64,000 bases of DNA from Eucalyptus grandis. Taxonomy: Eukaryota > Streptophyta > Magnoliopsida > Myrtales > Myrtaceae. The notes beneath the pieces were generated by a model that was not told the DNA's origin, made no database searches, and saw nothing but the letters and a program-made list of their open reading frames with translations. Shown here piece after piece: positions 47,040 through 57,317 of the stretch (the first letter of the stretch is position 1; every line of letters begins with the position of its first letter). The stretch is taken from positions 11,160,001-11,224,000 of the forward strand of contig NC_052613.1 in assembly GCF_016545825.1 (NCBI RefSeq). Reading direction: 5' to 3'. Both the position numbers and the translations under genes were made by a program.

Positions 47040-47215
47040 ATCATTGCTAGTTATTCTACATGGTGCGTCACCGTGTCAGTAATTTTTAGTGAAAATTGAA
47101 ATTTTGCGCAAAGTTTAGGACTAAATTTATGAAAATGGAAAGTTTAACACTAAATGGACACTTTTTTAATAGGTTTAGGATTGATTGGATAACTTCCCTA
47201 ATCAAAATGTAAAGA
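47040..47215. repeat. Fragment of dispersed AT-rich repeat
   Basis: 'attttgcgcaaagtttaggac' -type sequence, 'aaaatggaaagttta' and 'aggtttaggattgattgg' match the repeat at 63740-64000 ('attttgcgcaagtttaggac' and 'gtgaaaagtttatgac'). Confidence 0.55.
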
Positions 47216-48624
47216 CAAAACATGCCGACTAGCAACATCCGATGCCTAGGGGGTAAACTCAATTTGTCTTACCATCTCACTTCCACATCCCTCACGCCAA
47301 TCAGGAAAAAAAAAAGTATCAATAATTTGATTCAAATCGCGTGTTATTTGGAGGGGGCTACATCTACTTTCCACGTAATTAAATCCACCCATTTTTCCTA
47401 AAGAGATAAATTGCCCTAATCATTCAATTGAATTTTAGTACGATGGACCCAAAATTTTATTTACAACCCCTCTTTGCTATTGCAATTTCTATATATGTTG
47501 AATTTACTTGCCGTAATTAAGGATATTATTCTTTCTTTCTTTCTGACTTTGAGTGGATATTACCATGGATATTGTCGAAGAGAAAAAACCTCAATGAAGC
47601 CCAGTTCGTTCCATGTCGTTAAGCAAATTAATGGATTAATTATCAAGTCAAATCCATAAAAATCTGAACATAAGCAACTTTTTAACACAATCCAATAGTA
47701 TAAACATTTATTGTACGTGTTACTCTCAAATTCTTTCTTATCCATTGTCTTCTATAGACACATAAGGGGATGACCAAATCAAAAAAAAAAAAAAAAAAAA
47801 AAAGCCCTACTCAAAATATACCAAAATTGCATTCCCCAATGCAAAAATTTAAGAGATAAAGTTTGTTAAACCAAAGAGGGGCATAAAACAGGAAAAAAAA
47901 AAAAAGAGATTAAACTTAAAGCTATTTGGATCGACAAAAATATCAAGGTGCTTCAATGTGCAACACTATTTTACATCATTGTTTTCAATTATTTTAGCAG
48001 GCTTTTGTTACTTCTTACATGCTTTATATGCAGATTTTGTCATCAATGATAGAAAAAAAAAATCAGCAAATTTTCAATATAACAATAACCTGACTTGATT
48101 TTTTTTAAATTAATCAAATAATAAATTCCTCATAAAAGTGAGCCAAGAATGCATAACTTGTGATAAGAGCATTCAACAATATACTAATTTTAATTTTACT
48201 AAATACCAATTAATATAAATTTAACTGAAACTCGTAACAGAAAATAATTAAATTGAAGAAAATTATACAAATGTGGAATCCATCAAAAAAGATGATTTTC
48301 TCTCTTTAGTTAAAATATTTTAATCATGTAGTGAGTGGAAATAGTCCCACCCAATTGATTTTATATCTTCGCAATCCAAGTTTCTAATTGTCATTGTTTC
48401 ACAAAATTCAATATGTGGAAATAGGAAAAAGGAACCCCCTACCCCCCCTCCTAAAAAAAAGAAAACAAAAGTAAAGGAAGCGGGAAATTAAAATGGTGCA
48501 ACCAAACTGCATTTGGTGCACCCTCGTCTAGAAAAGTGGGAAATATAAATGCATGGAAAAATTTCAAATAAAAACTCAAAAGAGAATTTACAAATAGAAC
48601 TTATTTAAAATGGTGCAATCAAAT

Positions 48625-48825
48625 CACTGGGATTTGCCCGAGTGGCCACCCTTCCAACATGAAAGGGGAAGGTAAGGGGTTCAAATCCCCACATTCTTAG
48701 GGAGGATGTGGGTGGGGACGCGTAAGTTTCAGGAGTGGATTTCGACTCTCACGCCCTGCAAAAGGCAGGGCAAAAGTCTAAGAGTGAGTATAGAATAGGA
48801 ATCGAGTAGGACTGACAAAAAAAAA
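48625..48825 (+). mobile_element. tRNA-derived SINE with 16-bp target duplication
   Basis: This 201-bp unit has an A box, TTGCCCGAGTGGCCAC, and a perfect B box, GGGGTTCAAATCCCC (about 48677-48691). It has a tRNA-unrelated body with 'ggaggatgtgggtgggga' and 'gattt(c)gactctc', and ends ctgac followed by A10. It is flanked by AATGGTGCAATCAAAT (48609-48624) and AATGATGCAATCAAAT (48826-48841), one mismatch in 16. The A and B boxes resemble a Leu/Ser-type tRNA head. The end differs from the SINE at 29118, so this is probably another family. Confidence 0.92.
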
Positions 48826-48889
48826 AATGATGCAATCAAATTGCATTTGTTCACATTTTTTTTCAAAAGAGAATTTAAAGTAGAACTTA

Positions 48890-50165
48890 TTTTAAATAAG
48901 AGTCTGAAATGACTTAATCTCAAATGAGGCCCTAACTTATCGACCAGCTAAATCTTCACCCGCTAGTGAACACATGACTCTTACAAAAAATCTTTCCTTC
49001 TTTTTTAGTAAGGAGGTCAACCGCAAGTATTAGGGGACATTCCCTATCATACATCTCACTTGCTGATTCCGGCGACACAATCTTTCTTTTCCTTTTCTTT
49101 TCTTTTCATTATACTGTTCATCATCTTCTTGCTCTTCCTTCTTCTAATGCACCATGCCAAGCACGCTCGAGCCATAAGTGCATGTGCAGTCACAAGCCTT
49201 CAAGCTGACCGACCGGGCAGTCCTAAATCTTAAGCTCACCTCTAGATTCGACGATGGCCTTGTAATTGGCTATAAACCTTGACGAACCACAAGCCTTGAC
49301 GGCAAGATCAAATTTGTGTCTTTAGATCTGAAGCCATGATCTGGCGTTGGAACATCGCCGACGAATCTTGCAGTGGCGGTAATCTACTTACGTGGATTAT
49401 TCATCACCTTTATATTTTGTACTTCTTCTCAATTCCTTGCAACCTTTGTTAATTGAGGTGCTTGAGCTCAAATAGAGGTCACTTGCCCTCGTACTTGAGT
49501 CATGCAACCTTAGATCTGAGTCGCGTGACCTCAAATGTGAGGGCGTGTGCCTCAATTGCAGGTGTCAACCTCCATTAATGGAGGTGACCCACAGGGTACA
49601 GAGTGGAGGAAACGATTTGCGCCCTTACAGCGACGGTGGTTATAGGGAAAACTTGGGCTCGTTTTGTCATAATTGCTCCGACACAGAATGGGTCTACAAT
49701 GCCGAAGGGATGGTTGAGTGTAGGTGGTGGCCGATAGAAATGGCTTCTTGGAGCTTGAAAAACCGGAATCGAAAAATGGGGTCTTGGTCGAATGGCCGAA
49801 GATGATTATGACAACTGCCAACTGTCATGGGCGTGTTGTCGACGGTCGTGGCTCGGCATGGGAGGCTTGGATGGCATTAGATGAGCACCAATGAACCCGT
49901 GGCTGAGTGAGTCCGTGCGAAGAAGACAATGAACAGTGACAAGTTCAGGAAGAAGGATGAACAAATATGACGATGAACAATAATATGATTTGGAAGAAAA
50001 TCCCTCTTACCATGTCACGAAATTAGCACATGAGATTCATGTGCTCACGGGCCAGCGATGATTTGATTGATCTATGAGCTAGGCACTTGCTTGAGACTAA
50101 GTAAGTTTCTTAAAGCTCTTATTTAAGATTAAATATTATACTTCATGCTCCTATTTGAAACAAAT
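48890..50165. mobile_element. Putative TIR element with unrelated interior
   Basis: The left end 'ttattttaaataagagtctgaaatgactt...ctcaaatgaggccctaa' pairs, in inverted orientation, with 'cttaaagctcttatttaag...catgctcctatttgaaac' at 50110-50162. The less AT-rich interior (49140-49990) holds short open frames without family resemblance (49545-49805). No target duplication was found, so the borders are approximate. Confidence 0.4.
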
Positions 50166-50189
50166 CATTTTGAACCATTTTTTTTTTTT

Positions 50190-50320
50190 TTTGAGAAAAT
50201 TAGAGTATTTTGAATTCTCATTAGAAATTTTGGGGAAATTCCAAGTAAAGGCTTTAAGTGCCCTTATTTCACAAAAAAAAAAGGGCCTAAAGTACTCTAA
50301 TTTTCTCAAATAAAAATATA
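50190..50320. repeat. Short inverted repeat (hairpin)
   Basis: 'ttgagaaaattagagtattt' (50191-50210) pairs with 'aagtactctaattttctcaa' (50290-50309), leaving a loop of about 80 bp. It lies next to the putative TIR element and uses similar words. Confidence 0.7.
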
Positions 50321-50657
50321 AAATAAATCTTATTTCAAATAAAGATCTGAAGTGATCATGTTAATCTTATAAATTGGTCTAACATCACTGGCTGGTCAAG
50401 TTGCAATTTCGGAGTCTAATAAAACCAGGAGATCCCATTTAAGTTGAGTTGAATTGAAAATCGTAATCCAAATTGAACTTGAACGGAAAGATGATGAAAC
50501 CCGAGAGAGAGAGAGAGAGATCAGTTTTTACCCATGTGGGAGAGTGTGAAGCAATGGAATCGATGGCGTGAGTTGAATAATTGGATAGGGGATGACTTGA
50601 ATTGTCTTGATGTTTTTCATCTTTATCACAATTGTGTTTAAGATGGCTCTTAGGCAA

Positions 50658-50660
<3 letters not shown>

Positions 50661-50711
<51 letters not shown>
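50661..50711. repeat. Compound (CT)n(TA)n microsatellite
   Basis: About 17 CT units run straight into about 8 TA units. Confidence 0.95.
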
Positions 50712-52489
50712 TCTTTTTTAATTGGCTCTTAGTTTATTACAACTCATTTTAACCCACTCATAATATTGAAGTGGTCCTGATTAAATCCAGCCCAATAAAT
50801 ATGAGTGAAAGCAAAAGGTATTTTGTCTCTTTAGCAGAAGCGGAGGAAAGATAAGAAACTATGAAAAAAAAATTATTATGGGACTCCTTTTCCTTTAATT
50901 TCCTTTTGTTTCTTTTCTAATTCTCACAATCTAGTTTTGGAATTGGGAGCTTTGCTCTCCCAATTTTATATATGGGAGCTTTTTTCTCTAATCTAATTCT
51001 TAATTTTGGAGTTTTAATGAATAAGTACTCCCTCTCCGGTTTCAAGGATGTTCACATCAACTTCAATGTCAAATTTGTATTTTTTCAACATTTTTCACTC
51101 AAAGTTTTGGCACTTCGCATTGGTTGTAAGGCTTACTCTTATAGGTGTCAAATCTAAGATTTTTCAACATGTTTATGTTGTCTTCATACAATGATAGTGT
51201 TGGAGACGCCAAACCTAGGCATACACCGCCGAAAGGCAAAGTCGTAATTACATATGAAGATCTTGACATATGCTTATCACTAATGGTACTTTGTGATTTG
51301 GTGATTGATCGCCGATCCTTTCACTTGCATCCAGTAGATTTGTTCTTAAAAGATGAGCTTGTCATGATCTTTGTCAACCATGCTATGATGAAACGTATTA
51401 ATTTCTTGTTTTTTGTTTATTTTGGAGATTTATCAGTTTGTTTTGTTACCGTGATTTTTGAGATTCTCTTTCATGTATCAATTTAGTAATAAATTGAAAT
51501 TACTTTTTGACCCAAAAAATTCATTATGGGACTAAACTGTTGTACTAAACTAGGATTTATATTAGAGGTGGGTGAGACTGAAATTCGTCGGGAGATATTT
51601 TAGACTGAGTTCGGTTTATCAAACATTTTAATGCAAATCAGATATATAGTCCTGAAAGTATGGGCCCACCAGTCAGCACTCGAACTCATTATTTATCTGT
51701 TCTAGGCCAGGCCCAGTCTCAAAGCCGATCACAAGGGATTCTGAATGACCCTTAGAGGCCTTGGGCCTACTTCTTTTGTTTTTCCTTGTTCCCCGCTCCT
51801 ACAATTTGTTCTCGGCTTAGGTGTCGTTGAATAATTTATATAAAGTGCCCAAATAAAAATGGTGACTCGTGAGGCAGGGAGCAAGGGTGATAAGGTAACA
51901 AGCCCTTGGATGCTTTGTTCAGTCCAAAATTCCACCAGGTAAAAATGAACAGAATCATCTGTGAATTTAAATGATGGTGTTGCACCGATAATGAGTATCG
52001 ACCTAGATATTGAAAAATCTTTACCAAAAGTTGATTTTTCGTCTTTTATGAAACAGGTTTAGTGGTGATTTTATATATGAATTCATTCGGCATTACAACA
52101 AAGATAAACGAACGATCAGAAGACATAAGACAATAACTGACGGAAATTGAAAAGATAATAATATCAATAAACTGAGAAAAGTACATTGAAAATATGTTTT
52201 TTTAATGATCCTACATAAGTACACTTATATTTAACCTATTAATAACAATTGTATACCAGCAATTATTACTTTAAGTATGGTTATAACTACACTCCTGAGT
52301 TTTTAGGTCTCCTAGTCGCACACCAACCTCATCCACAACTAGTTACAACTTTCCGACTCATTAAGCAACTCAACAGTGGCTTGGTATTTTTGCCTTCAAT
52401 CAATATTCTTGTCCTCATGTCCGGACCCCCCCCTCCCTTACTTCTGCCAAATTTTAGAATACCCAAGTCTTTGTTGTTCCATAGATGAA
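50712..52489. other. Intergenic DNA, no gene recognised
   Basis: AT-rich. The plus-strand frame at 51145-51486 (113 codons, starting MSNLRFFNMFMLSSYNDSVG) has no recognisable domain and is probably chance. Confidence 0.45.
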
Positions 52490-52494
52490 CTTTG

Positions 52495-53019
52495 TGTTGG
52501 AAATTTCCTATAATATTGGCTTACATTAATTAATTAATTTTCTATTTTAAACAATTTGGTTAATAGATATTCCAATATTTGTTAAACTCTTGAGTGATCT
52601 TATTGAATTAGATATTGACATTGATTAATAACAAGCGTACTTGAGTAACAAAGAATAGGCAATTGTGTTTAACTGAAGCTCATTATGGAAGTGGCTCAGT
52701 TAATACAGAGGGGCTCGGTTAACATATTATATATTAGGGTTTGCTAGATCCCTTCTTTAACCTATAAAATGGTATGTTATGCTTATCAGTTGCTTAATCT
52801 CATTAAAAGCTGCTATACTGAAATAGGTAATAGAGAAGAAAATCTGGCATTCCAATAGATCTCTGATTAAATAGAGTGATATATTTTTCTTCAAGTGAAG
52901 CAATGACTCAAATAGATACGTTTTAATTTTACTGTGCTTATCATTTTTGGTATTTTACAATCATATATAGATCTAATTGTTCTTGATTAATTAGTTGTTT
53001 ATGTGAGTAATTTTCTACA
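52495..53019 (+). mobile_element. Copia 5' LTR
   Basis: The LTR is 525 bp, from TGTTGGAAATTTCC to ...ATTTTCTACA. It contains 'aacctataaaatgg' (about 52761), a TATA-type promoter box. The primer site follows after two bases. It is longer than the 3' LTR mainly because of extra 'ggctc(a/g)gttaa' repeats near 52690-52722. Confidence 0.93.
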
Positions 53020-53021
53020 TG

Positions 53022-53034
53022 TGGTATTAGAGCA
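53022..53034 (+). other. Primer binding site (initiator tRNA-Met)
   Basis: TGGTATTAGAGCA just inside the 5' LTR differs by one base from the TGGTATCAGAGC complement of plant initiator tRNA-Met used by most copia elements. Confidence 0.93.
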
Positions 53035-53667
53035 AGTCATATATGATTGTAGAACCCAAAATTATTTTCTTTTATGAACAAATTCGAAAATTTTCCTCTT
53101 GAACCAAATATTGGCGTTATTTTTTTCATGTGGATTTTTTAATCAATTGATCTTAAAACCTTAGGATTTTTGTTCTACATATCGAGATCTTTTCAACCAT
53201 ATATAATTTGTATAGTTTCGTTGAGAATTGAGTGAGAATTTTGAATTTGAAATTATAGGGTTTATACATTGAAAAAGTTCTAGAATTTTAAATTACATGC
53301 AATTAATTGATATTCATTATAAATTGTTGGATGGGTATTGTTTATATATGTTTTAGTATAATTTGGTTGCATTAAGATAATTTTTTGGGCTTAAACAAGA
53401 GAAAAACGAATTTCGGCCATGGGTATTAGATCCGAAATTTTGAAGCTTGAATATAGTTGATTATTTCGTTTGTTCTCCGTTTAATTAATTCTAGTCAATT
53501 ATATTGATATTAGATGTAAGATCCATGGAAAATTTTCATCAAAAATCAACTATTATATGTGTTTTTTTTTATTTTCGGGTCGAAACCGGGTCATATGACC
53601 CGGTTTGCAGGTTTCATGACCCGGCTGGAGGTTGAAGAAGAGCTCCAGCCGGGCCGGGCCAATAAAT

Positions 53668-53872
53668 TGGGCTCACGCCCATTAAAAAAAGAAAAAAGAA
53701 AGGTTCTGGGCGTGAGCCCAGAACCAAGAATAAAAGAAAGGTTCTGGGCTCACGCCCATGAACCAAGGAAAAGAAAGGTTCTGGGTGTAAGCCCAGAACC
53801 AAGAATTTTGGGCGTAAGCCCATTGTTCTCATTTTTCTTTTGTTGCTGATTATGGGCGTGAGCCCAGAATCC
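53668..53872. repeat. Array of six palindromic hairpin units in the copia leader
   Basis: Units at about 53668, 53702-53725, 53740-53764, 53777-53800, 53806 and 53852 each centre on a stem GGTTCTGGGC / GCCCAGAACC (or part of it) around a 4-nt loop (GTGA or its complement). They repeat every ~37-40 bp with A/G-rich spacers (aagaaa). The stem units are GC-rich, unlike the surroundings. Confidence 0.9.
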
Positions 53873-54159
53873 TTTTATAGGGCCTCGCGGGTCTGGTTTA
53901 AAATTTGGTTTGGGCTTCGCGGGAGGGTCCAATTCGGGCTGCTCGCATGGGCTCCGCTGGAGGGTCCGAACCATTTAAAATAAAAATAAAATATTTAAAA
54001 AATTAAAAAATTAAAATTAAAATTGTGGCGAAAATTGTTGATTGATAAATGCAATATGATCTTGAGAAGCACATGTTGTAAAGTGCTTCATATTGTTAAA
54101 TGAATTTTGGGTATAAATTTTTTTGAGTTCCCTATTGATAAAAATTAATATACACAATT

Positions 54160-54535
54160 ACTCGCTCAAATGGGGTTATTGTGTATATTAATTTGAAAAA
54201 TTGCATAAAGATTAATTTTCAATTTAATAAATGGGGATATATAATTGAAAATTATTTATTTGCCCAAAGGGGATAATTGTTTTGAAAACTATATGTAATT
54301 CCCCTCTATGTTGTAATAATGATAATATATAATTTAAAGGTCTTATTTGCATAAAGCAAATAAACCCTTGATAATTATATGTAATACTCCTTATACAATT
54401 TAAAGGATTTGTCTACCTAAAGGGGATGGATTATTGACAATTATATGTAATTCTCCTTATTGTTGCTTTACAACCTTCATACTGCTAAAAATAATTGTGT
54501 ATTATACACTTTGTCCAAATGGGAGTTTATAATGT
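54160..54535. repeat. Diverged leader repeats around (C)AAATGGGG
   Basis: 'ctcaaatggggttat' (54166), 'aataaatggggatat' (54227), 'cccaaaggggataat' (54261), 'cctaaaggggatgg' (54416) and 'tccaaatgggagttt' (54513) alternate with 'aattatatgtaat(a/t)ctcctt' units. They form an imperfect array directly before gag. Confidence 0.7.
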
Positions 54536-54640
54536 ACTAATTATTTTTGTTGAATTGCTTATTACCCATAATTGATCTTATTGCGTTATGTGTGACAAAC
54601 AGTTACTTTTGTTATAAACAATAATAATGCCACAGTTGAA

Positions 54641-55370
54641 ATGGACTTGGCTGTACGTGAGGATGAACCTTCCAAGCCCAATGATCAAAGTATTGTAGAT
54701 CAAAAGGCCAATTATGTTAGATGAGAAAAATCTAATTGACTAGGCCTCATTGCTATGAAGAGGTCCATTGCTGAGTATCTCATTAGTAGTTTGCCAAAAG
54801 ATACAAATGTGAGACAATTCCTTGAAGCAGTGGAAGAAATATATAGAGTCTAAGATAAGGCTGAAGTTGGGAACTTGTTAAGTGAATTAATGAACATGAG
54901 GGTATGATGTTGCTATAGGTGTTAAGGAATTTATAGTGAAGATAGTCTACATTCAGTCCAAACCTAGAACTCATAAAATTATAATTTCTCATTGTGCATG
55001 ACGCCTTAAATGTTTTGCCAGCTTAATTTAGCTAGATTAAGACTGTTTATAGCGCTCAAAATGAGACATGGAGTGTTAATGCCTTGATTACCAAATGTAT
55101 AACTAAGGAGGAAAAGTTGAAGAAGGAGAAGCATGAGTTCGCCCACTTAATTGCCAATGCTAAGTTGAGTTCATCTAGAGGAAAATGAAAGCCTAAAAAG
55201 TCAAATGCTCATGGTCCAAAGAAAGGCCAAAACTTTAAGAAAAATGTGAATCATTGGAGAAATGGAGATAATGATTTTAAGTGTTTTTACTGCAAGAAGT
55301 AGTGTCACAAGAGAGTTAATTACTATAAGTTCAAAGCTTGGCTAAAAGTAAGAAAAAAAAGTCACCAATG
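54641..55370 (+). pseudogene. Copia gag remnant with broken zinc knuckle
   Basis: MDLAVREDEPSKPNDQS, then LGLIAMKRSIAEYLISSLPK and VRQFLEAVEEIYR match the copia gag (UBN2-type) domain. The knuckle at about 55280 reads CFYCKK-stop-CHKRVNYYKF where the family has CxxCxxxGHxxxxC: a stop, a Gly-to-Cys and a Cys-to-Tyr change. The normal N-terminal block of gag is missing or unrecognisable upstream, where the hairpin array and leader repeats lie. Confidence 0.85.
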
Positions 55371-56500
55371 TGAGTTATTGGTTTGTTTTGAATCAAATCT
55401 GGTTGATATTCCTTTGGATTCTTGATGGCTTGATTCTAGTACTATTATTTATGTAACTACTACTTTACAAGGTCTCATAAATCTAAAAAATCAAAATTTG
55501 AGGGAGTCAAAACTTAAAGTTGGAAACGATATTAGAGTTGATATGGAGCACATAGGGATAGTTATTTTGAATTTAGACTTTGATTTTCAGCTTATTTTGA
55601 ATAATGTCTTTTATATTCCTGGTTTTAGGAGAAATTTGATCTCTTTTTTTGCTTGAGAAAGCTTAAGATTGTATTTATTTTGCTAATAAAAAGAGTGGAT
55701 TTGAGTTATAATTCCAGAATTATTGAGAATTGTGCTTTGTTTGATGGATTATATTGATTATCCTTATCTTTCGATAGACCATATTATTCTTTCAATGTCG
55801 AGAATAATGTTGTTAAGAGATCTTTAATCAAACATCATTGTTATGACATAAGCGATTAGGGCATATCTCCAAAAAAATGGTAAAGCGACTCGTCAAGGCT
55901 AATTTCTCCTCTTGACTTAGATGATATTGAGACTAAAACCAAGAAGAAATGCGTTACTCGGAATCAAAATCTATTGGAAATAATTCATACAGATATTAAT
56001 GGGTCATATTCAACCACCTTGTGTGGAAATAATACTTCATCGCATTCATTGATGATTTCTCACGTTATTGTTATGTTTATCTAATTAAGGAGAAAATTGA
56101 TGCTCTTGAAATTTTCAAAGTGTTTCGCACTAAAATTGAGAAACAATTGGGAAAAATTATCAAAATTGTCAAATCTGATCGTGGTGGTGAATATTATGGG
56201 TGATGTACCAATACTGGGCAACAAATGGAATAGTTTGCTAATTATTCGCAGGATTGTGGTATTGTTGCTTAGTATACAATGCTTGAGAGTCCTGAATAGA
56301 ATGGTATAGTTGAACGGCGCAATCGCACACTCATGGAAATTAAACGAAGTATGATGAGCAATTATAATTTGCTTGAATTATGGAGTGATGCAATTAAAAC
56401 AACAACTTATATATTGAACTGTGTCCCTAGTAAATCAGTGCGAAAAACACCTTTTGAATTGTGAACGGGGAGAAAACCAAGCTTGAATCACTTTCGAGTT
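55371..56500 (+). pseudogene. Copia protease and integrase remnant
   Basis: LDSSTIIYVTTTLQGLINLK stands where the copia protease DSGAT/S site is expected; the DSG motif itself is altered. NVFYIPGFRRNLISF is the usual block after protease. Integrase shows [55 protein letters not shown] and [20 protein letters not shown], joined over frameshifts and stops. Confidence 0.9.
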
Positions 56501-57317
56501 TGGAGGTGTCCTATAAAAGTAAAAATTTATGATCCTTCTTAGAAGAAGATCAAACCCAGGACTATTAGATGGATACCCTGAACATTCCAAATGATATAGG
56601 TTCTATTGTCCTACTTGTGGCCCTAGAACCATTGAATCTCAAATTGTCAAATTCCTGGAATTATATATTGCTAAAGAGAGTTATTCTTAATCTTTCGAAA
56701 GGGAAGAACCAAACAAAATGCGGTCTCTATTACATTGTCTATCTTGAATGATGATTCTATGCGAGAGCCTTGTAGAGTAGAAATTAAGCAAGAAGCAGAT
56801 ACGAGAAATATGTCGGTAGATCCTCCCATTACAAATGAAATTTCCCAGACAAATGGTGAGGGTCCAAAAATGCCCATGCGAAGATCACAACGACAAAGAA
56901 GACCAACGCCTCTAATTGATTATCATGTCTATCTTGGAGAAGCTAATTTTGACATTGAACATATAGTTGATCCGGCAACCTTCAAAGAAGCTCTTAATAA
57001 TGATCAGACAGATGAATGATTAAAAGCGGTGAAGGATGAGATGATTTCCATGTCAACTAATCAAGTATGAGAACTTATTGATTTACCTAATGAGTACAAA
57101 TCAATCAGCTGCAAATGGGTATTCAAAACCAAGAAAGACAATAAAGGCAACATAGAGAGATTCAATTAAAGGTTAATCGCAAAGGGGTACACATAGAGAG
57201 AAGGCATTGATTATACTAAATACTTTCTCTAGTATCCACTAAAGACTCTTTTCAAATAATCATGATATTGGTGACTCATTTTAACTTAGAGCTTCATCAG
57301 ATGGATGTCAAGACAGC
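56501..57317 (+). pseudogene. Copia integrase tail and reverse transcriptase, N-terminal part
   Basis: RRSQRQRRPTPLIDYHVYLG, TFKEALNNDQTDEWLKAVKD (a stop replaces W), EMISMSTNQVWELIDLPNEY and CKWVFKTKKDNKGNIERF lead to QMDVKTA. There the gypsy solo LTR interrupts the codon for Ala. The frame resumes at 60328. Confidence 0.92.

Larger units (their letters stand above)
45859..48624. other. Intergenic DNA with LTR-like and AT-rich repeat fragments
   Basis: No gene recognised. 45980-46200 (a 'tacacacacaaattgtagtgg' opening) resembles part of a copia LTR. An (CATA)n array lies at 46666-46710, an AT-rich repeat fragment at 47040-47215 and an A run at 47781-47802. The short ORFs have no family. Confidence 0.4.

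Noticed and set aside
51145..51486. 113-codon plus-strand ORF
   Set aside because: No domain, no splice or promoter support, average AT-rich composition.
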